Shown: piece by piece, positions 36,178-45,504 of the stretch
Numbering within the stretch: the first letter of the stretch is position 1
Layout: the number at the start of each line of letters is the position of its first letter
NCBI GenBank assembly: GCA_963741135.1
Contig: CAVUHC010000006.1
Location: 434,001 to 498,000, forward strand
Direction: 5' to 3'
Source of the DNA: Gp6-AA40 sp963741135
Lineage (GTDB): Bacteria; Acidobacteriota; Vicinamibacteria; Vicinamibacterales; UBA2999
DNA length: 64,000 bases
Position numbers and translations under genes: made by a program
Notes under the pieces: model-generated
The model's input: only the letters and a program-made list of their open reading frames with translations
Told to the model about the DNA's origin: nothing
Database searches by the model: none

Positions 36178-36273
36178 CGTCCGGGTCAAACGCGGGGAGT
36201 ACCGTAGCACAACGCCTTGCACATGTTGCGCATCCATTGACGCGGGTGTATAAGGAGGCCGCTGAAGGAAGCC

Positions 36274-37416
36274 GTGAGCAAACGCGCCGCTGCCGTAATC
36301 CTCGGTCTCGCCTGTGTGGCATTCGGCGCAGCCTATGTCCAGGCCGCGGGAATGCTCGCGAAGGAGCCGTTGTGGGCCTATGGCTTCCTCACTCCTCCTG
36401 CCCGCGGAGATGTCTGGGGCCGTCAGGGCCCCCCACTGGGCAGGACTCTACGCCCGGACGAGGACACCGAACAACAGACCAGGCCGCGGCACGTCGACGG
36501 GAGTAGTGCTGCGTTTTCGCTGTTAGACATCCGTGACGGTCAGAATGTGATCGACTGGTTCCCAGGCGACCATCCGCCGATGCCCGACGTCGTCAAGCAC
36601 GGTCCGGCACGGATGGGCAAACTGATGCGCGGATGCGGTTCCTGTCATCTTCCCAACGGAAAGGGACGGCCCGAGAACGCACAACCTGCGGCGCTGCCGG
36701 TCAAGTACTTCATCCGTCAACTCCAGGACTTCCGTTATGGCTTCCGCCGCAGTGCGGATTGGCGGAAGCCGAACACCTACACGATGATGAAACTCGCGAT
36801 GGCGATGACCGACGAAGAGATGCGCCAGGCGGCCGAGTACTTCGCGGCGATCAAATGGAATACGCCGTGGGTGCGCGTCGTCGAAACGAACCTGGTGCCG
36901 AAGACGCGTATCGCCGGCAACCTGTTCGTCGCGGTCGCGAAAGAATGGACCGAACCGATTGCGGGACGAATCATCGAAGTGCCGGCGGATAACGAGCAGG
37001 CCGAGCTCAATCGCAATCCCCGCTCCGGGTTTGTCGCGTATGTGCCTGTCGGCAGCATTGTGAAAGGCGAGGACCTCGTGAACACTGGCGGCGCGAAGGT
37101 CGTCGGCAACGAGATTGTCCGCAAGACGATGGCCTGTACTAGCTGCCACGGACCTGACTTGATGGGCATCGACGACGTGCCGCCGATCGCGGGGCGCTCA
37201 CCGAGCTATATGGCCCGGCAGCTCTATGACTTCCAGGCGGGGTCGCGCAACGGCACCCAGGCGCAATTGATGAAGCCGGTCGTCGCGAATCTGACCGAAG
37301 AGGACATCGTCGCGATCACGGCCTACGTCTCATCGCGCGTTCCGCGGGATGTCCACCAGCCAACGACCCCCCGCCCGGCGATCCGCCCGCCGGTGATGAA
37401 TACCGCGATGCGGTAA
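36274..37416 (+). CDS. Exported diheme cytochrome c
   Basis: 380 residues with an N-terminal signal stretch (AAAVILGLACVAFGAAYVQA) and two haem sites, CGSCH (about residue 119) and CTSCH (about residue 290). Each lies in its own c-type domain (residues 75-190 and 255-360). It should carry electrons in the periplasm. The GTG start is preceded by AGGAAGCC at fair spacing. The partner oxidase or dehydrogenase is not obvious nearby. Confidence 0.85.
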   Translation: MSKRAAAVILGLACVAFGAAYVQAAGMLAKEPLWAYGFLTPPARGDVWGRQGPPLGRTLRPDEDTEQQTRPRHVDGSSAAFSLLDIRDGQNVIDWFPGDHPPMPDVVKHGPARMGKLMRGCGSCHLPNGKGRPENAQPAALPVKYFIRQLQDFRYGFRRSADWRKPNTYTMMKLAMAMTDEEMRQAAEYFAAIKWNTPWVRVVETNLVPKTRIAGNLFVAVAKEWTEPIAGRIIEVPADNEQAELNRNPRSGFVAYVPVGSIVKGEDLVNTGGAKVVGNEIVRKTMACTSCHGPDLMGIDDVPPIAGRSPSYMARQLYDFQAGSRNGTQAQLMKPVVANLTEEDIVAITAYVSSRVPRDVHQPTTPRPAIRPPVMNTAMR

Positions 37417-37520
37417 TAGCGGCAATAAGCAGGGCGCCCCTTAAATTCCCGTCGCTTTCCAGCCGATAGAATCAGCTGAGGTTGGATTCTCGCAATCTGT
37501 CCGAAGGAGGGCAACGAGCG

Positions 37521-37865
37521 ATGAGTGTCGGTTCCCCCACGCCGATGGCCGGTTGGCAGCGGGCCAACGTGCTTGCGGCGGCGCAATATCTGGCCGATGT
37601 CGTGTCGCAGTCTCCCGACGACGTCAAGGCGCGGGCGGTGTACCAGGGCCTGCTCGAAGTGCTCGAACCGGCGCGGCGCGCCGTTCGTCAGCAGCGGGAG
37701 CTGAGCGAGACGGTGCTTTCGGCAGTGACGGTGCGCGAGAAGCGCGCGGGGCGCGAACGGCGGGGAACGGACCGCCGGCGCGTCAACCTTGGTCCGCAGG
37801 TTGCGAGCGTCGAGCGGCGCAAGGCGGAGCGACGCATCGGCCGCGATCGACGCACCCGCGCCTGA
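37521..37865 (+). CDS. Small hypothetical protein with Arg-rich tail
   Basis: 114 residues starting ATG 37521, with GAAGGAGG 13 bases before. The N-terminal two thirds are helical (VLAAAQYLADVVSQSPDDVK, VYQGLLEVLEPARRAVRQQR). The tail is a repeat of basic motifs (RERRGTDRRRVN, ERRKAERRIGRDRRTR), which could bind nucleic acid or be a PilZ-neighbour-type linker. No known domain is recognised. Confidence 0.6.
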   Translation: MSVGSPTPMAGWQRANVLAAAQYLADVVSQSPDDVKARAVYQGLLEVLEPARRAVRQQRELSETVLSAVTVREKRAGRERRGTDRRRVNLGPQVASVERRKAERRIGRDRRTRA

Positions 37866-38049
37866 AGCAATTTCACCGGGCACTCGCGACTCAATACTCC
37901 ACTCCGAATCGTTGCGGACTCAGATTTCAAAACCGGTGTACCCAGTGCCACAGCCGCACCAAGCCTCCTGCCCGGGAGGCACCATCTGCACATGACGGCG
38001 CGCCCCGACGCTGGCATGGGCTGTGCGGTTCACGCAACTGAACCGCTCA

Positions 38050-39530
38050 TGTCAATCGAAACGCAGTGGACCCCGAAGGCCGTCGCGGGGGCGACGTTGC
38101 GTCACGTCCGTGCGACGTGGCTGACGTACGAGGTTTTCTACGGCCTCACCGAGAAGCCATTCAGCCTGTCTTCGGACCCGGCGTTCTTCTACGGCAGCCG
38201 TTCGCACGCGAAGGCGTTCGAAGATCTGCAGTCAGGTATCCGCCGTCGCGAGAGCCTCAGTGTGCTGAGCGGCGACATCGGCACCGGCAAGACAACGCTG
38301 TGCCGCGCGGTTCTCCAGAAACTCGACCAGAAAACGTTCAGCGCGTTTGTCCCGGATCCCTTCGCGTCGCGTGAGGATCTCCTGAAGGTGGTCCTGATCG
38401 ACTTCGGCGTGGTGTCTGCCGACGACTTCACGAGCGGACGTCTCAAGGGCGCGTCGCGCACCGAGTTGAGCTATCTGCTCTACGAATTCCTTGCCACGCT
38501 CACTCCGCTCGACGCGTTCGCAGTGGTGTTCATCGACGAAGCGCAGAACCTCTCGCTGTCCTTGATGGAGGAGATACGGATCCTGTCCGATTCCGACGGC
38601 CGTCAGCGGCAACTCCAGGTTGTGCTGGTTGGACAGATCGAGCTGAGGGACAAGCTGGGGCTGCCAGAGATGCGGCAGGTCGATCAACGCATCTCGGTAC
38701 GCTGTGACCTCGGACCGCTGGATCAGGCAGGCGTCGCGGGATACATCGCACATCGTCTCAATGTGGCGGGCGGCAGCCCTGACCGAGTCCGCTTCTCAGA
38801 AGACGCGATCGCCGCGGTGTATCAGGTGACGGGCGGCGTGCCGCGGCTGATCAATCGTGTCTGCGATCGTGCGCTCCACCACGGGCACCTGAGACAGGCT
38901 GCCTTCATTGATCGTGACATCGTGGAGGCGGCGGTCCCCGGGATGACATCGGCGCCGCCGTCCTGCGAGACCCCGCGGTCGCCGGCAACGCCTCCTGCAT
39001 CCGATCCTATCGACCAGTGGTATGCCGCGGTCGATCAGGGCGTCACTATCGCGAGCCAATCGGAAGTTATCGCTGAGCAGGGCGTCGAGGAAGAGGCGGC
39101 GCCCCCTGCCACGACGACGCCGGGCGGTCGGCAGCGCGTTCGCACGGTTCCCTTGACGCGCCTCGAAGCGTTCACCCGGAAATGGGTGCGTCGCGCGCAG
39201 ATCGCTGCGCTCGCGATCCTGATGATGGGTGGGGTCGGTCTCGGGCTGATGGTGGGATGGACGATCCTGTCGGAGGTGGCGTCGCCGGTGACGCTGCCGG
39301 CTCTTCCTCCGGAACCGCACCGCGCCGCCGCCGGGAAGGCCGCTGACCCGTTGGCGCCGGGACATGTCACCTATTCGATCGCACTGCCCGCGAGCGACAC
39401 GCTCGACCGCGAGCGACGTCTCCTCATCGCGTCCTACGCCACTCGCGCCGAGGCCGACGCAGAGGTCACGCGCCTGCACGAATTGCCCGGATACGAAGCC
39501 GCCTTCGCCGTCGAGATTCCTGCCCGCTAA
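38050..39530 (+). CDS. ExeA/GspA-like AAA ATPase with C-terminal membrane anchor
   Basis: The chosen start is the ATG at 38050 (MSIETQW); homology begins about residue 25 (YEVFYGLTEKPFSLSSDPAF). The Walker A is SGDIGTGKTT, the Walker B FAVVFIDEAQNLS, and the arginine-finger region LPEMRQVDQRISVRCDLGPL, as in ExeA and MshM ATPases that assist secretin or pilus assembly. After the ATPase come a Pro-rich linker, one membrane helix (AALAILMMGGVGLGLMVGWT) and a small domain like SPOR at the end (ASYATRAEADAEVTRLHE). No secretin gene is seen nearby. Confidence 0.75.
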
Positions 39531-39583
39531 GGTCGTTTCGGAATCTGGATTGCATGTGAACGTTTCTACAAGGAGGCGTTCAT

Positions 39584-39982
39584 ATGGCTCTTCGGGAGAA
39601 GTACAACCACGCAATTCAGACGGCTAAGGGCTTCGGCATGCAGGGCTCAGCCGACGAGCATGACGGCAAGCTCCACTTCCACGGAACCGTCCAGACTCAG
39701 GATCAGGCGAACAAGATCTGGGATGCGATCAAGACCGTTCCCACCTGGCAGCAGGAAGTCGTCGCGGACATCAAGGCAGCCGGTGGGCCGGCAGGTTCGC
39801 AGACGCAGTTGACCTACACCGTGAAGGCAGGCGATACGCTCAGCAAGATTGCCAAGGAGCAGCTCGGCGACGCCAACGCCTACATGGATATCTTCAACGA
39901 GAACAAGGATCAGCTCAGCGACCCGGACAAGATCAAGCCCGGACAGGTGCTGAAGATTCCTCAGCACGCGAAACGAAGTTAA
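39584..39982 (+). CDS. kbp: BON-LysM protein, Kbp (YgaU)-like
   Basis: A 132-residue protein with a BON-like N-terminal part (residues 10-65, GFGMQGSADEHDGKLHFHGT) and a LysM domain (residues 80-128, TYTVKAGDTLSKIAKEQLGD). The order and length match the potassium-binding protein Kbp of E. coli. There is no signal peptide, as in that family. AAGGAGG precedes the ATG. It is likely a small stress or ion-binding protein; K+ binding is inferred. Confidence 0.8.
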   Translation: MALREKYNHAIQTAKGFGMQGSADEHDGKLHFHGTVQTQDQANKIWDAIKTVPTWQQEVVADIKAAGGPAGSQTQLTYTVKAGDTLSKIAKEQLGDANAYMDIFNENKDQLSDPDKIKPGQVLKIPQHAKRS

Positions 39983-40072
39983 CGTCGCACCGCCTGCGAG
40001 TTAATAGGCGATCACCCGGCTCCAAAATTGCGGCCCTGGGGGCGGTGAGGTGCGCGCACGTATGGCTGGGCG

Positions 40073-40119
40073 CAAGGAGCCGCGGTGAAGCGGGTGAAAC
40101 GTTCTGCCGTGGCTCCTTG
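40073..40119. other. Strong stem-loop in the leader of the LVIVD gene
   Basis: CAAGGAGCCGCGG and CCGTGGCTCCTTG pair over 13 bases with one G-T step and enclose a 21-base loop, about 110 bases upstream of the next gene start. A TACAAT box (40194-40199) lies between it and the gene. The loop contents do not match any riboswitch I know. Confidence 0.4.
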
Positions 40120-40230
40120 GAGTTCCTCGTCACGACGGACCGCCAGCGACGACGCATCGCTCGCCCGTAAAGACCGTGAACTGATTCCTCCGGTACAATT
40201 GCGACTCACACCCTTGGGAGGATCGGTCGG

Positions 40231-41583
40231 ATGCACCGCCTGAAAACGTCGTTGAAGCGCACCTGCGCTGGCCTCGCACTCGGTCTCGTGGCGGTGGCCG
40301 TGAGCGCGGGGGCCTCATTCGCCGATCCGATTCCGGCCGGATCGAAGATGTCCAACATGCAGGTGGTCGGCTACAGCGACATGCAGGGCCGGCCGCCGTT
40401 CAAGCTGGCTATCAAGCGTGTCGGCGATCGCTGGTATCTCTATACCGGACATCTCTGGCACGACGGCTGGAGCATCGTCGACGTTACGGACCCGGTGAAC
40501 CCGAAGTACCTCAAGTTCATCCCCGGCATCGCCAACAGCTGGAATATCCAGGTCACGCTCCATGACAACCTGATGATCGGCGCAGTGCAGCCGAAGCCTC
40601 CGACGTGGGGAGGCGATCCGAGTAAGCCTGGCGGCGAAGGGATCATCATGTGGGACATTTCCGACCCGCTGAACCCCAAGGAGGTGGCCCGCTGGAAGAC
40701 GGGCGCCGGCGGTACGCATCGCAACTCGTATCCCGGGGGCAAGTACGCCTTCCTATCCGCGGGCAGGATGGGATTCCAGGGCGGCAACATCCTTGTGATC
40801 CTCGATGTCAGCGATCCGAAGAATCCGAAAGAAGTCGGCTACTGGGCACAGCCGGGCATGAACACCGCTGCAGGCGAGAAGTTGAAGCCGAACACGCCGT
40901 ACGGCTTTCACGGGCCAGCCAATGTGAGCCCCGACGGCAAGATGATCACGATGGCGTTCGCGCCAGGTCTGGTGAATCTCGACGTCACGGATCCCGCGCA
41001 TCCGAAAACGATCGGCACGCTCGATTTCAGCCCGCCGTTCCTGAGCGCGGGATCACAGTCGCTGCATACAGCGCTGCCGTTGTGGGATCGCCAGCTCGTC
41101 GAGGTGAACTCGGAGGCCAGTGCGGAGCGCTGCAACGAGGGTCTCAACTTCGCCGGTCTCGTCGACAACAAGGATCCGGCGAAGCCGCGGATGATCTCGC
41201 TGTTCCCGCTGCCGCAGCCGCCGGCCGGCGAGCCGTACAAGAATTTCTGCGAGAAGGGCGGGCGCTTTGGTCCGCACAACACCAACCAGGAAATCCACTT
41301 GCCCGACGTGGAGAAGCCGGGAAGCCTGATCTACCTGACATACTTCAACGCGGGGCTTCGCATCTTCGACATCGAGGATCCCCTGAACCCGAAAGAGACC
41401 GGCTGGTTCATCCCGCCGACGCCCGTGAAGCGCTACGGTCCGCAGCCGCCGAACGACCTGGTGAATCAGACCGAAGACGTGCTCGTCGACACGCGGGGCT
41501 ACATCTACGTGGACGACAAGCACTGGGGACTGTTCATCCTGAAGTACACGGGGCCGGATCAACCCGCGCCGACCGCGAAGTGA
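40231..41583 (+). CDS. Exported LVIVD-repeat beta-propeller protein
   Basis: 450 residues with a signal peptide (GLALGLVAVAVSAGASFA). The repeats read WSIVDVTDPVNPKYL, IIMWDISDPLNPKEV, LVILDVSDPKNPKEV, LVNLDVTDPAHPKTI and LRIFDIEDPLNPKET, the LVIVD motif of surface propellers. The N-terminus of the mature protein has KMSNMQVVGYSDMQGRP. The ATG is preceded by TTGGGAGGA. The partner and ligand are unknown. Confidence 0.85.
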   Translation: MHRLKTSLKRTCAGLALGLVAVAVSAGASFADPIPAGSKMSNMQVVGYSDMQGRPPFKLAIKRVGDRWYLYTGHLWHDGWSIVDVTDPVNPKYLKFIPGIANSWNIQVTLHDNLMIGAVQPKPPTWGGDPSKPGGEGIIMWDISDPLNPKEVARWKTGAGGTHRNSYPGGKYAFLSAGRMGFQGGNILVILDVSDPKNPKEVGYWAQPGMNTAAGEKLKPNTPYGFHGPANVSPDGKMITMAFAPGLVNLDVTDPAHPKTIGTLDFSPPFLSAGSQSLHTALPLWDRQLVEVNSEASAERCNEGLNFAGLVDNKDPAKPRMISLFPLPQPPAGEPYKNFCEKGGRFGPHNTNQEIHLPDVEKPGSLIYLTYFNAGLRIFDIEDPLNPKETGWFIPPTPVKRYGPQPPNDLVNQTEDVLVDTRGYIYVDDKHWGLFILKYTGPDQPAPTAK

Positions 41584-41602
41584 ATCCTGGTTTGGGATTC
41601 TT

Positions 41603-41962
41603 CTAATTCGAGACCGATCCCGCGACGATCTGCCAGCGGTTGTCTTTCTTGACCCACACGCGCAGGAATTTCAGCGTGACGCTGGCCTGCGCGCTCTCGT
41701 AGGTTCCCGTGCACGTGACGACGGCCGTTGTCCCGTGGTCGACGACCTGCAGATCGCTCACCTCGACGCGGTTGAATTTCGGCACGATCCCGGGTTGGTG
41801 CGCCTCAACGACTTTACGCTTCGCAAAAAACGCCTGGCCGTCTTGACCAACCAGCACAACGTCGTCCGCTAGGACCTCCTCGAAGAACTTGGGATCCGGA
41901 CCAAGTTCCGCCTGACGAAGCCGCTCTTCGAGTGCGGCAATGTCATCTCGCACTACGCTCAT
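41603..41962 (-). CDS. NTF2-like (DUF4440/SnoaL) protein
   Basis: 119 residues starting MSVVRDDIAALEERLRQAEL at the ATG at 41962; the longer open frame upstream looks non-coding. The fold pattern is a helix, then DPKFFEEVLADDVVLVGQDG, then strands VVTCTGTYESAQASVTLKFL and RVWVKKDNRWQIVAG. NTF2-like proteins bind small molecules or act as enzymes; the role here is open. The gene is convergent with the LVIVD gene. Confidence 0.75.
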   Translation of the reverse strand: MSVVRDDIAALEERLRQAELGPDPKFFEEVLADDVVLVGQDGQAFFAKRKVVEAHQPGIVPKFNRVEVSDLQVVDHGTTAVVTCTGTYESAQASVTLKFLRVWVKKDNRWQIVAGSVSN

Positions 41963-42222
41963 ACGAACCTCTCGACGCGATTCTAATGTGACTGCGGCGT
42001 TCTTCACGCCCGTGATGATTACGATCTTGGGTGACCGTTCTTTGCACGTAGCGTGGCCTGCCGGCCGAGTCATCTCCAGGCAGCCGCGGAAGTCGTGGCA
42101 AGCCGGCCAGCGCCATCTTCAACCCGACCCGAGAAAATCCGGTACAATCCGCGCCGCCCAGGGGTGCGGCGCTCGCGCTACCACGCAGATCGGAAATCGT
42201 CAGGTGATCAACCGGAGGCCCC

Positions 42223-43152
42223 GTGAGGAATCAATTTGTCTCTCGCATGATTCGGCTCGCGATCGTGGCGCTCGTGTCACTGATGGCGGTGCCCGCACGG
42301 GGCCAGGCCCTGTTTTCACGAGACGCATCGAAGGAGCCAGGCGCGAGGAGTTGGGCGCTGGAGCGCGCGAAACTGCCACCATTCGTTCCGCCACGGACCG
42401 GCGATGGCACGCCTGACTTGCGAGGCCGATGGGGAGGCACGCCCGGCGGCGACGACCTCGAAGAGCATCCCTACGTGGATATCAGCTCGCCGCCCGAGGA
42501 AAGCTTTGTCTCTGATCCACCCGATGGGAAGATCCCCTACCAGCCGTGGGCGTTGGCGACGCGCGCCGAGCATCGCGCGGGCCTCGCGCGGGGATGGCCG
42601 GGCGAAAAAGAGCGGTTATACACAGATCCGCAAACCTACTGCCTCTACACCGTTCCACGCGCCACCTATCGTGGCGGGTTTGAGATCATGCAGGGCGCGG
42701 GCTATGTGCTCATCGCGTTCAACTTCGGCCACTACTATCGCTTCATTCCGACGGACGGCCGTCCGCACGCGGTCGGACAGGACGTCAAACTGTGGATGGG
42801 GGACTCGCGGGGTTCCTGGGACGGCAATACGCTGGTGGTCGATGTCACCAACCTGAACGCCAAGAACTGGCTCGACCAGGTCGGGAATTTCTTCAGCGAC
42901 AACGTGCACGTGGTCGAGCGCTTCACGCTGGCCGCCGCAAACATCATCGACTACGAAGTGACGATCGACGACCCGACGGTGTTTACCAGGCCGTGGAAGA
43001 TCCGTCTGCCTATCAGGCGCGCACGCACCGACGCCAGCGATCCGTATTCGAACGAGACCTGGGAGAACGCATGCAACGAAGGTAATCAGGCCGGCGAGCA
43101 CTCACGCGGCCTTGGGTTCAAGTGGTTCAGCGGAGTTGTGCCTCCGAAGTGA
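42223..43152 (+). CDS. Family X exported protein, copy 1
   Basis: 309 residues with a signal peptide (IRLAIVALVSLMAVPARGQA). The family core is DPPDGKIPYQPWAL, then YIPTD-like FIPTDGRPHAVG, the block WMGDSRGSWDGNTLVVDV, FFSDNVHVVERFT and VTIDDPTVFTRPWKI. The other copies in the window are at 43174, 44154, 50232 and 63875. The repeated pattern of short strands suggests a beta-rich periplasmic domain. No enzyme motif is obvious, and no function is known to me. Confidence 0.7.
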   Translation: MRNQFVSRMIRLAIVALVSLMAVPARGQALFSRDASKEPGARSWALERAKLPPFVPPRTGDGTPDLRGRWGGTPGGDDLEEHPYVDISSPPEESFVSDPPDGKIPYQPWALATRAEHRAGLARGWPGEKERLYTDPQTYCLYTVPRATYRGGFEIMQGAGYVLIAFNFGHYYRFIPTDGRPHAVGQDVKLWMGDSRGSWDGNTLVVDVTNLNAKNWLDQVGNFFSDNVHVVERFTLAAANIIDYEVTIDDPTVFTRPWKIRLPIRRARTDASDPYSNETWENACNEGNQAGEHSRGLGFKWFSGVVPPK

Positions 43153-43173
43153 CAGCCAATACGCCTGGCGGTC

Positions 43174-44082
43174 CTACTTCTTAGCAGCGCCCCAGAACTC
43201 CTGCGACAGCCCTCCCAGCATGTTGCCTTCCCAGACCGCGTTCTCCCACTGCTCTTCCACCTTCTGGCGTCGGAAGTCGACCCGTAGCTTCCATGGCCGT
43301 GTGTACACCTTCGGATCTTCAATGGTCACGATGTACACGATATGGTCCGGTGCGGTGGCGGTCCACCGTTCGACCAGGTGCAGTGCGTCGGAGTGAAAGG
43401 AGCCGACGATGGCGAACCAGGTCTGGCCGTTGTTGTTGGCGACATCAACAACTAACGTGTTTCCCTCCCAGTGCCCACGCGAGTCGCCCATCCACAGCTT
43501 GACGTCTCCTCCGGGATGCGGACGACCATCGAGCGGGATGACGCGATAGGTGTGATGGTAGTCGTAGGTGATCAGCACCGTTCCCGGAAGCTGCTGGATT
43601 TGAAACGCCCCCTGGTAGTTGATCCGCGGAAGGCCTTCCTGGAACCCGCGGCTTACCGGGTCGAGGTACTCGGGTTTCGAGGGCTTCCTGTGCTGCTCGT
43701 GCAGGAAGTCAGCGAACTTCATCGCCCAGGGCTGATACGGGATCTTCCCATCGGGCGGATCGATGATGGGCCGCCCGACCATCGGCCGCTGGCCGCTGAT
43801 CGCCGTATGCTCGGCACGTTCCAATTCGGGATCTTCGATGCTGTACGTGATGATGTCGCTGGCCTGACCCCATTGGCCTTCGATATTTGGCTGACCGTCG
43901 GGGGTGCGGGCCGGGTTCCAGTTCGGATCTTCCTTCGGGGGATTCCTCGGGTCGATCCAGTTCGGCGGGGGAGGAGCCTTCGGCGGAGGTGGTGCCTGCG
44001 CCCCGACGGGTACCGAGGCGGTGGAGAGGATCATCCCCGCAAGGATTGACGCGAACACCGCACCAAGGAACCGATTGGTCAT
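43174..44082 (-). CDS. Family X exported protein, copy 2
   Basis: 302 residues with a signal peptide (LGAVFASILAGMILSTASVP) and a Pro-rich mature N-terminus (QAPPPPKAPPPPNWID). The core matches copy 1 (IDPPDGKIPYQPWAM, WMGDSRGHWEGNTLVVDV, FHSDALHLVERWT, VTIEDPKVYTRPWKL). An early segment, PDGQPNIEGQWGQASD, resembles the 'DGxPDLxGxW' motif found in many family X members. It ends tail to tail with copy 1. Confidence 0.7.
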   Translation of the reverse strand: MTNRFLGAVFASILAGMILSTASVPVGAQAPPPPKAPPPPNWIDPRNPPKEDPNWNPARTPDGQPNIEGQWGQASDIITYSIEDPELERAEHTAISGQRPMVGRPIIDPPDGKIPYQPWAMKFADFLHEQHRKPSKPEYLDPVSRGFQEGLPRINYQGAFQIQQLPGTVLITYDYHHTYRVIPLDGRPHPGGDVKLWMGDSRGHWEGNTLVVDVANNNGQTWFAIVGSFHSDALHLVERWTATAPDHIVYIVTIEDPKVYTRPWKLRVDFRRQKVEEQWENAVWEGNMLGGLSQEFWGAAKK

Positions 44083-44153
44083 GAGCGCTTCCTCCCAGAC
44101 AGCCGTCGAATCCCGCCTACTCTAACACTCAAATCGCCCGCCGCGCGACGCCG

Positions 44154-44939
44154 TCAGTTGGGCACCGGCGCATGAAATTCGTTGTCAAACGCATAGCACT
44201 CGTATTCCAGAAGCTGCACGTTCTTTTCCTTGTGACGATACAGAATCATGCTCATGCGCCACGGCCGCGTGAACACCTGGGGATCCTCGACCGTCACTTC
44301 ATACGTGATGTGATCGGGGTCCGTGAGCGTATACCGTTCGACGAGGTGCAGCTGATCGCTGTGGAAGTTTCCGGCCCGGTCGAACCACGTCTGATCGTTG
44401 AAATCGACGACGTCGACGACCAGCGTATCTCCTTCCCACCGGCCACGTGAGTCGCCCATCCACCAATCGATGTGACCCGGCGGATGCGGCGTCCCGTTGG
44501 TGTGGATGAAACGGGTCGCGTGGACGTACTCGAAGAGCATGGTCAATTTCGTCGGGGTCTGAAAAATCTGAAATGGAAACGGCATGTACATGAGCCGCGG
44601 AAGGCCGGGGAGATAACACTTCGCTTCAGGGTCAGCGGTCTCGCGGTTCTGAAAGTTCTCGCGCTTCTTGGCCAGGGCCGCCGGCTGATACGGGATCTCG
44701 TTGCCTTCGACCACACCCATCCCGCCGGGCACGCCCTTTCGGGCCTGATGGTCCTGAATATCCCAGGCTGCCGAGTTCATCACCTGCCAGATGCCGGTGA
44801 GATCGGGCTTGCCGTCCTGTGTGCGCGGCACGTCCGTGGCCCGAGGCGAGGCGGGGACCTGTGCAGCCGCTCGAATCAGCACGAGCGACACGACAGCCCC
44901 TACGATCATCGACATCAAACCGATGGACCGGAGACGCAT
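44154..44939 (-). CDS. Family X exported protein, copy 3
   Basis: 261 residues from the ATG at 44939 (MRLRSIGLMSMIVGAVVSLV, a signal stretch). The early motif is RTQDGKPDLTGIWQ; the core has EGNEIPYQPAALAKK, ECYLPG-type AKCYLPGLPRLMYMPFP, WWMGDSRGRWEGDTLVVD, FHSDQLHLVERYT and VTVEDPQVFTRPWRM. It lies 70 bases upstream of copy 2 on the same strand, so the two may form an operon. Confidence 0.7.
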   Translation of the reverse strand: MRLRSIGLMSMIVGAVVSLVLIRAAAQVPASPRATDVPRTQDGKPDLTGIWQVMNSAAWDIQDHQARKGVPGGMGVVEGNEIPYQPAALAKKRENFQNRETADPEAKCYLPGLPRLMYMPFPFQIFQTPTKLTMLFEYVHATRFIHTNGTPHPPGHIDWWMGDSRGRWEGDTLVVDVVDFNDQTWFDRAGNFHSDQLHLVERYTLTDPDHITYEVTVEDPQVFTRPWRMSMILYRHKEKNVQLLEYECYAFDNEFHAPVPN

Positions 44940-45020
44940 CTGGCGAACCTCCTCTATCTGGCGGCGCGCCAGCATGCCTCAACCGAGGTTTCCGTGTCCA
45001 GCGCTCTCTCGGCGAGTCGA

Positions 45021-45503
45021 CTATTCGATGAGCCTGCGCTCGCCGCGCTCCAGCGCGAGGAGTCGCTCTTTGATCGGAAGCCCACCGCCGTAGCCGGTGA
45101 GCGTGCCGTTCGCGCCAATGACGCGATGGCAGGGAATGACGATTGCCAGCGGGTTGCTCCCGTTGGCAAGGCCGACGGCGCGAGAGGCTGTCGGTTGCCC
45201 GATCCGCGCGGCGAGCTGCCCGTACGAGATCGTGACGCCGTAGGGAATGTCCTGGAGCTCACGCCACACACGCTGCTGAAACGGCGTTCCCTCGGGGGCT
45301 AATGGCAGCTCGAACCGCTGTCGCTGGCCGGCGAAGTACTCCGTCAGCTGCGACACTACATCGTCGAACGCGTCCGGGCGCTCGTGCCAGCGCGGATCAG
45401 GCCGGGGAAGTCGGCTGCGCTGAAAATTGATCAGACGGAGCTCCCGTTCTTCGCGTGCGAGGAGCAGCCGTCCGACGGGCGTGTCGAGATAGCGATAGTC
45501 CAC
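45021..45503 (-). CDS. ogt: O6-alkylguanine-DNA alkyltransferase
   Basis: 160 residues with the suicide repair motif PCHRVIG (Cys about residue 125). The DNA-binding helix region GTPFQQRVWRELQDIPYGV and TISYGQLAARIGQ and the C-terminal LTGYGGGLPIKERLLALE match the Ogt/MGMT family. It would transfer methyl or alkyl groups from guanine to itself. The start is the GTG at 45503, one base after the methyltransferase stop, so it is coupled to that gene. Confidence 0.93.
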   Translation of the reverse strand: MDYRYLDTPVGRLLLAREERELRLINFQRSRLPRPDPRWHERPDAFDDVVSQLTEYFAGQRQRFELPLAPEGTPFQQRVWRELQDIPYGVTISYGQLAARIGQPTASRAVGLANGSNPLAIVIPCHRVIGANGTLTGYGGGLPIKERLLALERGERRLIE

Positions 45504-45504
45504 G

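Noticed and set aside
42143..42148. TACAAT as a firm promoter for the family X gene
   Set aside because: A matching -35 box at proper spacing is not present, so it is only mentioned together with the similar box at 40194.
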